In this document: positions 45,058 through 57,692 of the stretch, in pieces
Numbering within the stretch: position 1 is the first letter of the stretch
How the letters are laid out: each line of letters starts with the position of its first letter
From: Chalara sp. BL73
Lineage: Eukaryota > Ascomycota > Leotiomycetes > Helotiales
Direction of reading: 5' to 3'
Assembly (NCBI GenBank): GCA_918026815.1
Contig: CAKJVC010000014.1
Location: 496,001-560,000, forward strand
DNA length: 64,000 nucleotides
Notes under the pieces: generated by a model
What the model saw: only the letters and a program-made list of their open reading frames with translations
What the model was told of the DNA's origin: nothing
Database searches by the model: none
Position numbers and translations under genes: made by a program

Positions 45058-48000
45058 ATTAGGAGAAACCATTGGAAGGGAGGAAAGGGAGCTAAGATGA
45101 TGATCTGAGGCTTTGGCATGAGGGTGGCACGATGGTCGCCAAGCTGTATATTACCAGTACCAGTGGAGCTCTCAAGAATTTCAGGTGTGCCTTTGACAAT
45201 TAGGGGCATCATTTCCATTCTGTGACAAGCAGAAGACTGGATCAAGCGGCCTCCAGGATCTTCTATAATTCTGTCTTCAGGATTATTCAACCTTGAATTA
45301 GTGAGCGGCAGGTGGTTCCAACTTCCACAGTTGCAATTCTGCCGGAGCAATCTCCGGATATCGTACAGCAAGCAACTTACGTGAAATCTGTATCTACTAT
45401 AGCCGCATGCCTAAAAGTATAATTATGTCAATAATGCAACACAGATGAACGGCCGTTCTGTCCAAATTATGTCTACAATAATATCTCTACGCTACTTTCT
45501 CTCCAAGAACCTCCTCACAGATCTTGTAGCTCCCACCTTCAACAAAGCCATGATCGGCTCCCATACATAGCCAACAAAAGCTGTACGCATACTTCAATTT
45601 TTGCTTGCGCTCATATTTGAAGTCCATGCACAGACTTTTGTAAGTTTTATTCCTCTTTGAAGGTCTCAATCCTTCACATATATATAAGAGCAGGGCTTCC
45701 AATCACCGAAGATCAACCGAGAAATCTAGGTTGTTGCAGTAACTGAGATTGCGATTCAGCTGCTAAAACATTTCTGTCCTCCATGGAAGATCATGCACCA
45801 AAACTGCCATATGTTTCGCAACTTCCCTTCGGTGAAAAAGCTTCGGCCTGAATCTGGAAGTGTGGCGGGACATTGGTCCTGCATGATGTCGTGTTCAAGA
45901 TGAGTTTTGTCGACTATTTGGCTTTTTTCATCATCTAAATTGCCGTGACGCAGGCCCAGGATGAAGAATAGGGGATGATACCTCAGGACTAAGCTCACCG
46001 TACAAAGTATGCATTTGGCAAGGCACAACCTCTTACCACCAAAGTACGCATTTGAGAAGAAGTGTAGCCGTGCTGGTATTTGGGAATGCCTCATAATCTT
46101 TTCGCTTTTCCCGGGCATTGTCCAGAATTTTTAGGTGGAAGTTTGTAGAAGAGCTTCTTTTACACGCGATAAAATGAGTAGCATCTGCTTTATACCTTTT
46201 CATGTTCATTGCTTGAGCATGGATTTTAGGGGTATGATCAAACTTAGTTTGCTACAGGAAGCAAGCCTCTCAACCTTGAAGTCTTATATGGAGACAAGGT
46301 AATTACGCCCTGAACAGTGGTTTGCACAGCTATCAAAGGAGAATGCGAGCTTGGAGGCGTCATTGTTTGAAAATATATAAAAGAGTGTTTATCCAAGAAA
46401 TCATAATTTATATGCAGAGCAAACATTTTTGAAAGCATAAATAGATGGAATGATGTTGGCATAAATCCGGAATTTAGCAATTCTGGGTGCACACTTTACA
46501 AGCTTAAAATGCGTGCTCAAAGTATCGGAAGTTTTCAGTCAGCACCAGCAGCAGAAACTGTACCGTTGATGACAATCTCCTTCAATCTGTCACCCTCTTC
46601 ATTATTATCGCCAAAGTTCTCCACGTTAACCTCATAACAATTAATAATTACTCTAGCCCATGTGAAATAAAAGCTCAAGGGAAGGGCATATCCAGCGGCG
46701 GCTCTAAGCATAGCCACGATCCCCGATATTCTGTCATCCCAAAAGCCGCTGTTAGACTGTGGGAACCCCATCTTGCAGATTGCCTACTTAAGGAAAAGCA
46801 TCGAATGGAAGCGAACAACTATCTGATAGCCTCAGTAAGTGAGGATTCGCACGAAACCAAAGGGCCTGCGTGCAAACTGAACCATGTATTTGTTTCCCAA
46901 GCTGCGAGATAAAATCTAAGAAGACGCACGCCTTGCTGTGGACGAGCAAGCCGAGCCTTGTTAAGGTAAAGTTTGCAAGGAACAAACTCTCAGAGCATGA
47001 ATATGCACAACTAAGGCAAGAGATGCTCATAGGTTCCGCCAGGTACATCTAAAAACTCTGGTTTTTCTTTTTTTTGGCAGGTTGCTTCCAGTATATGTCA
47101 TGGTATAAAACCAGTGTTTCTCCTATCTACATACAACTCCCCAGAGGGTAGTGACTTTCCACGCGTGGAAATGATGGGTTAATCTAGCCGAGAAACCGCC
47201 TCCTCAGTTCCGAGACTGCCAGGCAAGAATTGAGAGACATGCGATGACACGCAGAGGGGCTGATAGGTGTTAAGGCAAAATACCTATCCTCCCAACTTAA
47301 ATAGAATCGACTGCTCGTCGCTGCTCTTCGCATTGCTATCTTTCGGGTGGTGTTACACTTAAATGGATACCACATTGCTGTTGCTGGGAGTGGCCAAATT
47401 TTACTTGACTGTTCAGCATATAGCGAGGGCACGTTTCAGGAAGTTTTAAGATTAATAACAGCGCGAAAGGAATCAACATTAAGAAGGAGGGTTAAGATCT
47501 GAAAAAGAGAGATCTACAATAAAACTGCTCATCGAGGTACTAAAAAAGTATCTAGGTATAGCCCAAGAAGGATATTCTGTATATGAGCGCTCTCTTGTGG
47601 AAGATCCAGGCATATCATCTGTTCCGTTGTTGTAGAGAGAGAGAGAGGGAGAGAGAAAGTATAAGTATCGGCAAGGGGAAAGCACAGAATGAGCATTGAT
47701 ATTGAAGTATAGCCTGCAAAGACCTAAAAGATGTCGTGTTCATGGCAAGGCAATGATCTCCGAGAAAACCGAGCCTATGAATACTGCCACATGGAGACAA
47801 CCAAAGCATATGCATTTCCACCATTTGCATCAAAGCGTAATAAGTGAAGCTCCGTGCCTCCGTTCCGTTCTGTCCCATTAAAAGCGTTGTTTGCATATAC
47901 CCGGCTGACCTTGGAAGCCTGGAAAGACCCCATAGGCCATTAAATGCTACATGAACTACATGGTGCAATATTCCGGCGATAGCTATGCTGGCAGCTAAAA

Positions 48001-48517
48001 GAGATAAGGGTGAATAGCAAAAGGATCAGGTTTTTGGCGTGACGGACGCAAGGCGTTTTCTCCGGATCCAAATGAGATATTTGTGTTCTTACACGTAAAA
48101 AAAGAACACTGTATTATGAAGCACCGAACTAGTATTAAGGTCACCATCCTAAAGTCATGCAAGAATGCGTTTGAATTACGAGCATAGGACAGGTCAGTGT
48201 TGCCATCCACCGTTTAAACACTTGAGAAATGGGAAGAGATTTGGCGAAGAAAGTTTGAGAATTCATTGTCCTTACAGATACATTTGGCAGCTTGAACCTT
48301 GAGAACCGAATTCAAAACAACGCTAACATAATGGCCGGTATCTATTCATTATAACTCGAGTCACAAAGAGCCAGTCTGATGCATTTTTGATTCTTTTATT
48401 GAGATTCCATGAGATGCACCTTCCGGAGTACATTTTGCCAAGGCAAACTGATAAGTCATTGCAAAGCCCGCAAAACCTCCATGACCATGAACCCCCAATA
48501 CGCTCAATTAACCCCGT
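45058..48517. other. Long intergenic region without a supported gene
   Basis: 3.5 kb downstream of COX7a and of the RACK1 gene. Several minus-strand ORFs (45487-45702, 46535-46771, 47615-47968) have no recognised domain. The ORF at 46535-46771 has a coding-like look (SNSGFWDDRISGIVAML; NCYEVNVENFGDN) but no identified family and no flanking exon. A GA-rich microsatellite lies at 47634-47659. Confidence 0.4.
47634..47659. repeat. GA microsatellite
   Basis: A run of alternating AG with two interruptions (agagagagagagaggg then agagagaaag). It lies in the gene-poor interval and overlaps no supported gene. Confidence 0.9.
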
Positions 48518-49734
48518 TTATGCTCTCGACATAACACCCCAAGCACGGATGATGTTATCTGTGTAACCAGCAAACAGGGTCTGTCCATCACCGCTCCACG
48601 CCAAGCTAACGCACTCTGGCTCTCTGCTCTTCTTGCCAACCGCCTGGAACTCCGGCTTCAGCTCGTCAACCTTGCTCTTCTTCTCCAAATCAAAGATGAT
48701 GATGCTGCTGGAGGTGGCGGCGCAGAGCCAGTATCGGTTCGGGGAGAAGACAAGGGCGTGGATTTCGTCACCTGCGTTAAGAGAGTATAGGTGCTTTGAC
48801 TCGTTCAAGTCCCAGAGCATGGTGGTCCCATCCTTTCCACCGGAAGCGCAGAGAGATCCGTCTGGAGAGATGGTGACGGTGTTAATGTAGCCCGAATGTC
48901 CGATGTGGTCGGTCTGAAGGCGACAGGAAGAGAGCTCCCAAACCTATTTAATAGTTAGCTTATCGATCATAGTTCCAATTGAGTAGAACAAGATCAGATC
49001 ATGCGAAGTAAAATCAGTGCATTGGTGTTGGTTTGTCTCATGGCTTAGTCTCCCAAGCTCTGAAGTAGCAAATACTTTATAGATTGCGTAGCATCATATT
49101 AAATTCGCATGATCTCTCCAACCTCGTATACGAATCATTGCTCACCTTAACAAGCTTGTCCCAACCGCTAGAAACAATGACGGGGTTTTGGGGGTTAGGG
49201 CTGAATCTAACGCATGAAACCCAATCGGTGTGTCCCTTCTCGGTGATGGTGAATTTGCAGTCCCCGAGAGTATTCCAAAGCTTAATTGTGCGATCTCGCG
49301 AACCAGAAACAATTTGTCTGTTGTCGGCGGAGAAGGACACAGAGAGGACATCGTTGGAGTGACCAACGAAGCGTCTGGTGGTGGTACCGGTGGAGAGCTC
49401 CCAGAGGCGGAGAGTCTTGTCCCAGGATGCAGAGAGAGCATAAGCACCATCTGAAGAAATCACCTTTTCCACAGTCTTAGTATGATATCCATTGATCAAT
49501 TCCACCTTCAATTCCAGCCAAACTTACGCAGTCAGAAACGATGTGGGAGTGGCCGTGGAGAGATCGCTTTGGGTAGCCGTATGAGGTGTCGTCGCGGGTC
49601 AAGTTCCAGATAATCAAACTCTTGTCCCGGGATCCTGACAACAACATATTTGGGTTTTCGAGGGAAGTTGCGAGGGAAGTGACCCAGCCAGTGTGGCCCT
49701 CAAGGGTGCCCTTAAGAATGAGTTGTTCAGACAT
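48518..49734 (-). CDS. cpcB: RACK1 / CpcB / Asc1, G-beta-like ribosomal scaffold
   Basis: Three exons, 49734-49528, 49463-49146 and 48943-48518, give 951 nt and 316 residues, the expected length for fungal CpcB. It is seven WD40 repeats in order: [125 protein letters not shown] and the final [22 protein letters not shown]. The protein sits on the 40S ribosomal subunit near the mRNA exit, and in Aspergillus CpcB it acts in cross-pathway control of amino-acid synthesis and in development. The second intron (48944-49145, 202 bp) is three times longer than the first and carries a snoRNA. Confidence 0.97.
48997..49114 (-). ncRNA. snR24: U24-type box C/D snoRNA (snR24) in the RACK1 intron
   Basis: On the minus strand the intron holds a C box ATGATGC (49097-49091), the guide TATTTGCTACTTCAGA, then GAGACAAACCAACACCAATG followed by the D box CTGA (49017-49014). 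These words match yeast snR24/U24 as I recall it, which also lies in the ASC1 intron and guides 2'-O-methylation of large-subunit rRNA. The pair GATCATGCGAA (49114-49104) and TTCGCATGATC (49007-48997) is a perfect 11-bp stem just outside the C and D boxes. Host gene, guides and boxes all agree. The coordinates given include the external stem; the mature RNA is about 90-100 nt. Confidence 0.88.
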
Positions 49735-50416
49735 CTCTGTGAAAAATGAGAGGTCAGCGCTTCTATTGCAAAGAGGACTTGGGAAGGTGAAATCGGTAAT
49801 AGAATCGTGGTATACTCACTGGCTTTGGCGTTGAAGTTGCGACGTCGAATTTACGGGGTCGAGATGCAGCAAAGATTCCCTTCAAAATTTGTGTGCGAAC
49901 TCGCTTAGGGGTGAGGCTGGTGGGGCGACCTAATCTTGGCATTCATTGACGGGAATCCTCTTCAGCCTCGTCAACACCACAAATCTACCGCATGCCGCAA
50001 TTGTATAAGTGAAAGACTGATGAGTATATATTGCAGGCTGCAATCTAAGTTCATGCGAAACCCCCCCCCTGACAGTATATTATGGCTTTCCTTCTCTACC
50101 TCTTGGACCAGAGTATTGGAGCTCTCTGCTAATAATGTAGCCCAGCCCATCATCTTATCAGGAAGATGTTGCTTTAGCGTCTTTCTTATGCTTGATGTTG
50201 AGCTTTTCACAGATTCATCGAACCCCATATTCAGAACTAGGTGCGAATGTCGAATGTCTATCGATAACACTAGGATTTTGATACTAAATCCCTGAAGACT
50301 TTTAGAAGGGTTCCCAATCTTCTTCCACGATCGCAATTCTATTTAAATAGGAGGTATCTTGCGCTCTAAATAAACACCCGAATGTCCCAAAATCAAACCC
50401 TAGTAACGAAATCGAT
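49735..50416. other. RACK1 promoter and permease 3' region
   Basis: It lies between the RACK1 start and the permease stop, both minus strand. A pyrimidine-poor, GC-rich patch follows the RACK1 start. A run of nine C at about 50062-50070 is the only simple repeat. No gene is seen. Confidence 0.4.
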
Positions 50417-52400
50417 CTAGCTCTCAAGATCTCTCTTGCCTCCAGTCATGTTAACCTCGTCATGCTTGTAATCGTCTTGCTTTCCATGAGCATGCTCCTC
50501 ACCATATTCACTGCTTGTATCATTTCCATAAGCCACTGATGCTGGAATCTCCTCCCCAACTTCCATCCAAACATCACTGGTTGCAGGCACTGGCGAAATT
50601 CTGCAAAGAGCATAATATGTACCAGCAGCCGCAATGAAACCAGCGAAGAAGTTGACATTATAGACATAAGTCGCACCAATCGGTACTTTCTTTCCGATAG
50701 CTCCAACAAAACCTACGATATTGGGAAGGATGCCAGCGATGTAAGCAGTGTATCCGCGCCAATGGAAACCAAAAGTAAAGTAGTATGGGCTTGTTTTCTT
50801 CGCACTGTACAGCTCCTTGACTTGCAGGTAACCTTTGCGCACAAAGTAATAGTCGCATATAATGACCCCCGCGATGGATGAGAGAAAAACAGAGTACGCG
50901 GACAGATACGTGGTGAAATTGTTGGCGGACGAGAGTAGGTTCCATGGGCACATGACAAGACCAACAAGAGCACAAACGTAGCCTCCGCGCCTGATGTTGA
51001 GGTACCGTGGAAGAAGAGCCGTCATATCTGTTCCTGCCGAGACAGAGTTTGCTGCAATATTGGTACCCAACTGAGCAAGAGCAAAAGCGGCTGAAATAAA
51101 GAATACACCAGCTCGGTTCTTGGATCCACCTTCGTCAAGGAAAGACTGCAAAAGTTCAAGAGGATCCCAGATAGGATCGCCCTTAAAGATAATAGTAGAG
51201 GATGACGAAACGATGATACCGATAAAGGAGGTAACTGCAAAACCGATAGGAATCGTGAAAAGTTGTGACCAGAATGCATCCTTCGGCTTGCGAGCAAAAC
51301 GAGAGAAATCAGGATCGTTCTAGGATCATCAGTTCTGCTGAACATCTTGGAAGGAAATTGAGAGCTGATACATACCACGATTAGGGTTGCAAAATTTGCG
51401 ATAGAAGACATGATTCCGGTGACAATTCCCCATGCCAATTTAGAGCCATGAGATGTACTTCCCTGCTTCACAATTGGTCCAATGCCCTTTGCTCTTACCA
51501 GAGCCCAAATGAAAAAGGCGATTCCAGCTGTGGGAACGATATATGCCTTTGCGGTGAAAAGATGGCGAATCTTGTGTACAGGAAACCAGATCGCTGGCAG
51601 GGAGATCAGCCAGAAGAGGAAGAACGAAACAAAGTCGACGGTATTCGTTCCTGAGCCAGGAATACCATTGTGGATGTTCTTAACATCCCACGAGGTCCAA
51701 ATGGACGAAATCATAAGCTTGATGCAATGACCGCCAATCCAGGCCTGCACACCGTACCAAATACATGCCATGGCGGCTCTGTTAAAGACTGGCCACAGAG
51801 CACCCCAGATACCGAAGGATGACCGGGAGACCACCGGGAATGAGATGTGATAAGTCGCTCCGATTCTTCCTGTGAGAACAATAAAGCAAGCCGCTATGCT
51901 ATATCCTACCCAGACACATATCCAGGATTGCCACCAACTTAGACCAGAAGACACAATCATAGAGGATGATATCATCCATGTATTCTATCCTCTCGAGTCA
52001 GAACAGCAATGGTAATTGATCTTACGCGATTGCAACTTACGATGTTGAAGGAATCAGCTACCCAGAACCCTACGAAGTTCCAAGGACCCCATTGTCTCCG
52101 TTCTGGCTCAACAGGTTTCAAATCGTGATTGTGCAACATCAGTTGCGCGTTTGTTAATCCTGGCTCATTATCCACGGCGACTTTATCCATGAAATGGGCG
52201 AACTTCGAGGACTTGACCTTCTCCATGATGATATCAAAATAGTAAGATTTGTCTGAAGAGTGCTGATAAGATTCTGTGGTGAAAGTTCCCTCAGCAATAT
52301 TCCCTAGTAGTGGAGCTAACTCAGGCCGGACCCGTTGATGTAATGGTCGTCGGGGAAGCTTGAAGCTTGAGGTTACTTCTGCGTCCTGAGAGGGGCGCAT
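50417..52400 (-). CDS. NCS1-family permease (uracil/uridine/allantoin type)
   Basis: Three exons, 52400-52041, 51984-51376 and 51319-50417, give 1872 nt and 623 residues. Twelve membrane helices are expected and most can be seen, for example SWICVWVGYSIAACFIVL, VDFVSFFLFWLISLPAIW and AYIAGILPNIVGFVGAIG. NCS1 signatures are FVGFWVADSFNINTWMISS at the first junction, ISFPVVSRSSFGIWGALWPV with FNRAAMACIWYGVQAWIGG, and the NDPDFSRFARKP loop at the second junction. The last 60 residues form an acidic and His-rich cytosolic tail (EEIPASVAYGND). Family knowledge: fungal Fur-type NCS1 carriers are proton symporters for uracil, uridine, allantoin or uric acid at the plasma membrane. Sequence alone does not tell the substrate. 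Confidence 0.92.
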
Positions 52401-55034
52401 TTGATTAATTATATACGTGCTCTGGACGTCATCCCAAGGAGATCACCACGCCATTAAGCACCCTGCAAGACTTTACCAGCCCAGGACTTAAGTCAACCAT
52501 GTTGCCGGCGATGTAATATTCAGTTCGGCCCCAGGGTGTTGAGGCTACATACAGCGGTTATCTTGGCATAGATAAGGAGATAATCTTTTTTTGATCTCAA
52601 CCCTTTGAATTAGCAGAGACATCGCGTTGGTAGACAATAGCTCAGTAATTTCATTGGGCGCTAGACTATCAGTTGCAGAAGAATTAGTGTCTAAAGATAC
52701 TCATGCAGCGGTGTCGCCGGGGCGTGGGGAACGTGTGATGCATATTTTACGGGACTGGCACTGTACATGACGGCCGCCGCGGGCCTTGCGACGAGGCTGG
52801 GGGGTCCCTTATCGCAGATCGGAATGGATCACCCAATCACCATTCGCCGGCCGCCGAATTACTGCCCCGCGGTGACCCTTCAAAAGTTGAATAAACAACC
52901 TATCAAGAGGCCTACATCTCCGAGAATGCAAGGGCCACCGCCCATTGAATGGACAGAAAGGAGCAGGGGCCGTGATAACAAGCACGTTTTACTCGATGAC
53001 ATCGAGTAAGCCTCCAAACACTTTTGCGGGGAAAGCCTCTAGGGGAGCATGAACATTCCATATCTCTAGACTTGGAAAATCTCGCTGTTCACTTGGGTTA
53101 CATTGGTCACTCCAATACTCCAAGTAAAGAGAAAAAGAAAGAAAAAAAAATCTCATCGCGCGGTTCCCATTTTGACTCGAGCCGAGATGTTCGCCGCGGG
53201 CAAATTTTGTGTAGACTCTGGTTTCCTTTTCAAAGTCAGCATCACTTGAGAACTCCAGTCGAAATACAGCTCCTATTCGCATAACACAATTGTAACGGGA
53301 CGGACCCATCTGGACATTAAAACATGACCTTCTTTATCACAACGTAATATGCTTCACCTAGTATTTTCTCCCCTCCCCTTGACGCTCTGAAGCTTGTACC
53401 ATATCTGATCAATGACCATAAAAACAGCGCTCATGTAGAGGAAATAAAATCTGCTGTATGAGATAGAAAAAATGCTTATCGTCAATGGCCTGCATACGGA
53501 GTGCACTGGTAGTACAGCATATCCATGCCATGCGTTCATCCCACGTACTTGGTACTCGGGTCTCTGGTATATGGTCCCGTCATATGCCTATCACACCCAA
53601 GTAGTTTGAGGTTGTAATCAGAGAGACGCACTACGCATCTGGTCATTTGATAAGCTATGAGATCTGCAGTAAGCTCACCCTGAAAGGAAGAGTGCGACGG
53701 TTAGAGACTCTGGGTGCCAAGCAGTAAGTACCCCTTTGAACACCGTCAATCCGGAACAGGACGATCGAGACAATCAGAAAAGACAAACTATACCAAGCTA
53801 AATGAATGGAGGAACTTTCTCCTTTCGTCATCGAAAACAAGTCCGCAAAATTGCCCTTTCAATTTCTCAGTCACTCTAAGAGTAAGGTGGTCTAGGAGAG
53901 CATATCAAACGCTCCAGCATGAACAGCACAGCAATAATAAAAGAATGAACATAATAAGTCCGCAGACCACACCCGTATTTCACCAAAGCTTCCTATACCT
54001 ATCGCGCTTCTCGCGTACAGATTGTAGTTCTTCTGGTCTCAGCAAGATCTGAAATAGCGATTAGTAACGAAATGTTAGTGCTGCGTTTTCAAATTCATGA
54101 GCTGTTGCGGGGCTTGAATGATTAGTGATGCGCCCAAGACTATAGTCACCTGTCAGCAAGACTCAATTTCAATGAACGCAAGCCAGGAGAGAATATATAC
54201 TTTGCCGTTAGGATTTTCCTTCGACACCAGGGACAAACGCGAAAGCTCGAAAGGAGATCAAATTCTTTGGTGCAAAGGATTTGTTTGGCTGTAGCTTTTT
54301 ATGGTTTATCCGCAACAGGAGAGTATCTGCTTTTGGCCAAAGCCCGAATTGGTTTGTCAGCGCTCGAAGTCGGAGAAGATGGGTTGATCTCAGTTCAAGA
54401 AGCATTAGTGAGGGTTGTGGCATGAAGAACATACACGATGTAGAGTACCCTCGTCTTGCCCTGTTTGAGACCAAGCCGAAAATGGTCTAGCCTTGACTTT
54501 CATAGCACATATCCTACAGCTGAACATGAAACACTTTGGATAAACTATTTAACGAAAACATCTGACTTAACAGTACAACGTACTACATACAACGTAAACA
54601 TCATGAATCATGCAGGATTACCCCCCAAAACGGACCGCCGGACCGCCCCATGGGTCAAGTAAAGTGTTAATATAGTATTATGGGGTCTCCAGATTTTCGC
54701 AGCGCCGCCTCCGGCATTCTAGTGGTGCATCAATTGGACGCCGGTACTTGGGTCGTGAATAAATGAGCATTTGGTACCTCGCTGCGTCGTTCCGTCAGAG
54801 CGGAGCCATGTATCCGGTCACGCTCAGAGCCATCCAATATACAGAAAGATACTTGGTACTTGGCTGGTTGGTGGTTGACGAAAGCTCAGGCTCATGCTTT
54901 GCTTTGGCGCAAGAAAATGGCGACTTTCCTTTCTTATATACTTGTTCCTTTATCCCCGCATAAGTTCTGTCTCCCAGTCTCTCCTCGTACAACCTTATTA
55001 TTGCCTCTAAATTGCTCACTTTAAGTAAGCAAGG
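52401..55034. other. Intergenic region between the permease and the first AA9 gene
   Basis: 2.6 kb between divergent genes with no supported gene. Small ORFs in 52767-54662 lack domains. A GC-rich patch is at 52705-52860 (ccgccgcgggcc). The right end is the promoter of the AA9 gene at 55035; a tcttatatac word at about 54931-54940 could serve as its TATA element. Confidence 0.4.
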
Positions 55035-56076
55035 ATGAAGTTCCAAAACACCTTCTCTTTGGCGGCCGTTTTTGGCGTGGCATCTTCCCACACGATCTTC
55101 ACACAGTTAACCTCTGGCGGAACTCAATATGGTGGGCCACGTGCATTTGGACATGGATATCCATATCTGACAATCATTAGGTATCGGTGAGGGTGTCCGG
55201 GTTCCATCTTACGACGGAGTGAGCCAAAAACTCTTTTTGGGCGATAAATCAAGTAGCTAACTTTGCTGAAGCCAATTCAAGATGTGGCCTCCAACTATAT
55301 TGCATGCAACGGTGGTCCAAATCCCACAACGGCGACCTCAAAGGTCATCAACGTAGCCGCTGGCTCTACAGTGCAAGCAACATGGAGACACACGCTGCAA
55401 AGTGGCCCTGAAGACGTCGTTGATGCAAGCCACAAGGTAACACTAGATCACTTATCCCCAAGAAGAGCACATCTCTCTGACCATTCTTCTAGGGTCCGGT
55501 TATTGCGTACTTGAAGAAGGTTGGCAATGCAACCACGGATGTTGGTTATGGAGCTGGATGGTTCAAGATCTCAGAAGCCGGTCTCAACGTTGCTGGTAAG
55601 ATCAGTGACCAAACCCGACTTGACACGGCTAACCAATTCTCAAGCACAATCATGGGCTGTAACAGATCTCGTAAGCCGCTTTCTCCTTTCCCTGTTTGAA
55701 TACCACTAACCAATTCTCAGATCGCTGCGAAGGGTGTCCAGCAAATCCCCATCCCGGCTTGTATTGCTTCAGGGCAATATCTGCTGCGTGCAGAACTCGT
55801 CGCCCTGCATTCCGCAGGCTCATCTGGTGGCGCTCAATTCTACGTAAGTTCTGTCCCATGTATATATATATATATATATATATGAGTTTGTGATGTACTG
55901 ACGAGCTGTAGATGGAGTGCGCACAAATCAACATCACCGGGGGCACTGGCGCAAAGAGCCCAGCAACTGTCAGCCTCCCTGGCGCATACAAGGCATCTGA
56001 CCCTGGAATCACCATCAACATTTACCAGACTCTTTCCAGCTACACCATCCCAGGTCCTTCGGTATTTAAGTGCTAA
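55035..56076 (+). CDS. AA9 lytic polysaccharide monooxygenase, no binding module
   Basis: Seven exons, 55035-55131, 55181-55218, 55272-55436, 55493-55595, 55645-55670, 55721-55843 and 55912-56076, give 717 nt and 238 residues. The signal peptide [18 protein letters not shown] is followed by the mature N-terminal His of HTIFTQL, the first histidine of the copper brace. Next are [67 protein letters not shown] and [17 protein letters not shown] (Gln and the axial Tyr). The end is the typical [13 protein letters not shown]9 enzymes oxidise crystalline cellulose with copper and a co-substrate, opening it for hydrolases. The second conserved His falls in RHTLQS. A very short fifth exon (26 nt) is flanked by two introns with nearly identical 3' ends. 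It is convergent with the AA9 gene at 56715. Confidence 0.93.
55861..55883. repeat. TA microsatellite in an AA9 intron
   Basis: An uninterrupted TA run of 23 bases in the sixth intron of the AA9 gene at 55035. It lies between the donor at 55844 and the acceptor at 55911 and does not touch coding sequence. Confidence 0.95.
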
Positions 56077-56714
56077 GGTAAATTTGAGGTGACATAGTTT
56101 TGAAGATGAGAGATCCTGTTCTGAAGTTGAGAAGAGACCTTCGTTTTGTGGTTGTCCGTAGATATTGTTGGGTTGTGCGTTAGATACTTTTTTTGGACGA
56201 ATTTGGAGCTGTATATATTTACTTCGAATATATCAAATATCACTAAACCAGAACCCATTTTCCGCCTTGTTATACCTTGCGTGTAGAAAGCTTATCCTGT
56301 CTGGCCTGACGAAAGCCTCAAAGGAGAACAATAACAAGAATATATGGCTTTTTCTGATAGTACTTTTCTGCTGCGATCTCAAGAATCTTAAGTCGAGACA
56401 CTCTATGCCACAGGTATCTATATGCCTGGCAGCCCGACCTGAAAGCAAAAACGTTTGAGAGTCGGGTTGTGCCGCTAAAGAAGCCAGATCCCCATTTCTC
56501 CTCAAAAATGTCTTAACTTTCCCACATTTCCATCTTGCATCTTTGTTGTAAAGAGACATATTGAAGAAAATAACACCGCAATAATTGCAAGGTTGAACGT
56601 TAAGAGTCACGTATATATAGCGAGCTATATCATTCCAGCAATATCTCATATTCCCTCAACTATATACAAGAATTCCTTCCGTCGTTCATCTCACATAGGG
56701 CCCCGTCCGTCAGC
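56077..56714. other. Convergent gap between two AA9 genes
   Basis: Two 3' ends share about 640 bp. AT-rich, with no gene supported. The ORFs here on both strands are short and featureless. Confidence 0.5.
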
Positions 56715-57595
56715 TTAGCAAGTGGCCACAGCCGGGCCTGGGATCGTATAGCTAACAAAGTTGTTGTAGATGTTCGCGGTGTATCCCGGGTCGGTTGCCT
56801 TGAAAGCACCCGGAATGGCCACCTTTGGACCGAGATCCTTCGAGCCGCCTCCGGTAACCTTGACCTGCGCACAGCCGATGTAGAATTGAGGCAGCCCTCC
56901 CGGGTTGTGGATGGCGAGCTGCTGAATGCGGATCAGGTATTCGCCGGCAGGAATACAACTTGGAACGTTGAATGTGAATGATTCTGCTTGCTCTTAGCAC
57001 TTATATGTGGAGGTCGGTTCAGGGAGGCTTACGCTTGAGGGCAGCATTCCACGTGCCTCCTGGGAACTCAGGCCCAATGTCGAGAATCTTGAACCAGACA
57101 CTGCCGCTGCCGTCAAATGCTGCGGCGGTGCTTGGGGCCTTAGCCATGTACACGGAAACTGGGCCTTGATGATAGACAGCACTGTCACGTTGTCAGATGT
57201 GTATGGGGACCGATATATGTTGCGAGGGGATACTGACATGTCGGCTGTGAATGTTACAGAGGAGCCGGCAGCTATCGAGACTGTCTCGGTGGCGGAGCCG
57301 CTGGCGCCTCCAACGTTACATCTCAGATCATTCGAAGCCAAATCTAGAGAGGTCAGAGACGTAGACACAGATGTGTATATCGGCGAGAAGCATACCAGTC
57401 ACGGGCGAATTATAGTTGGTATTCTTTCTGATATATAGATAGACCGGGTTGAGCTTCCCATTGGCAGTGAATTGCTGGAAGATGTCTGTCCCAGCATTAG
57501 ATGCGGAAGGCTTTGGTAAGATCTCACAACTCACAATGGGCAGATGCCTGACTGGCAAGTGCCATAAGGCCAACCGACAAGGACGCAAACTTCAT
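56715..57595 (-). CDS. AA9 lytic polysaccharide monooxygenase, second copy
   Basis: The start is ATG 57595 ([20 protein letters not shown]) and the stop is TAA at 56715-56717; at least five exons and about 240 residues. The signal peptide ends before the brace His, completed across the first junction as [12 protein letters not shown]. Further motifs: [41 protein letters not shown] (second His), [54 protein letters not shown] (Gln, axial Tyr) and [12 protein letters not shown]. The intron that makes [10 protein letters not shown] uses donor GTCAGT at about 57241; reading straight through would give a false sequence and lose the His. It resembles the AA9 gene at 62624 (same NTNYNSPVT and RCN motifs) more than that at 55035. 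Role: oxidative cellulose cleavage, secreted. Confidence 0.92.
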
Positions 57596-57684
57596 GATTT
57601 TTATGATCAAAAGCGAAGATTTTGACTCGAGTTCAAATAGGACAGCAGTGGCTTGACGCAGGAGCGCATGTAGGCGCAGCGAAG

Positions 57685-57692
57685 CTTTTATA
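57685..57692 (-). promoter_or_regulatory. TATA box of the second AA9 gene
   Basis: TATAAAAG on the minus strand, about 90 bp upstream of ATG 57595, a normal TATA distance for a fungal gene with a short leader. Confidence 0.5.
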
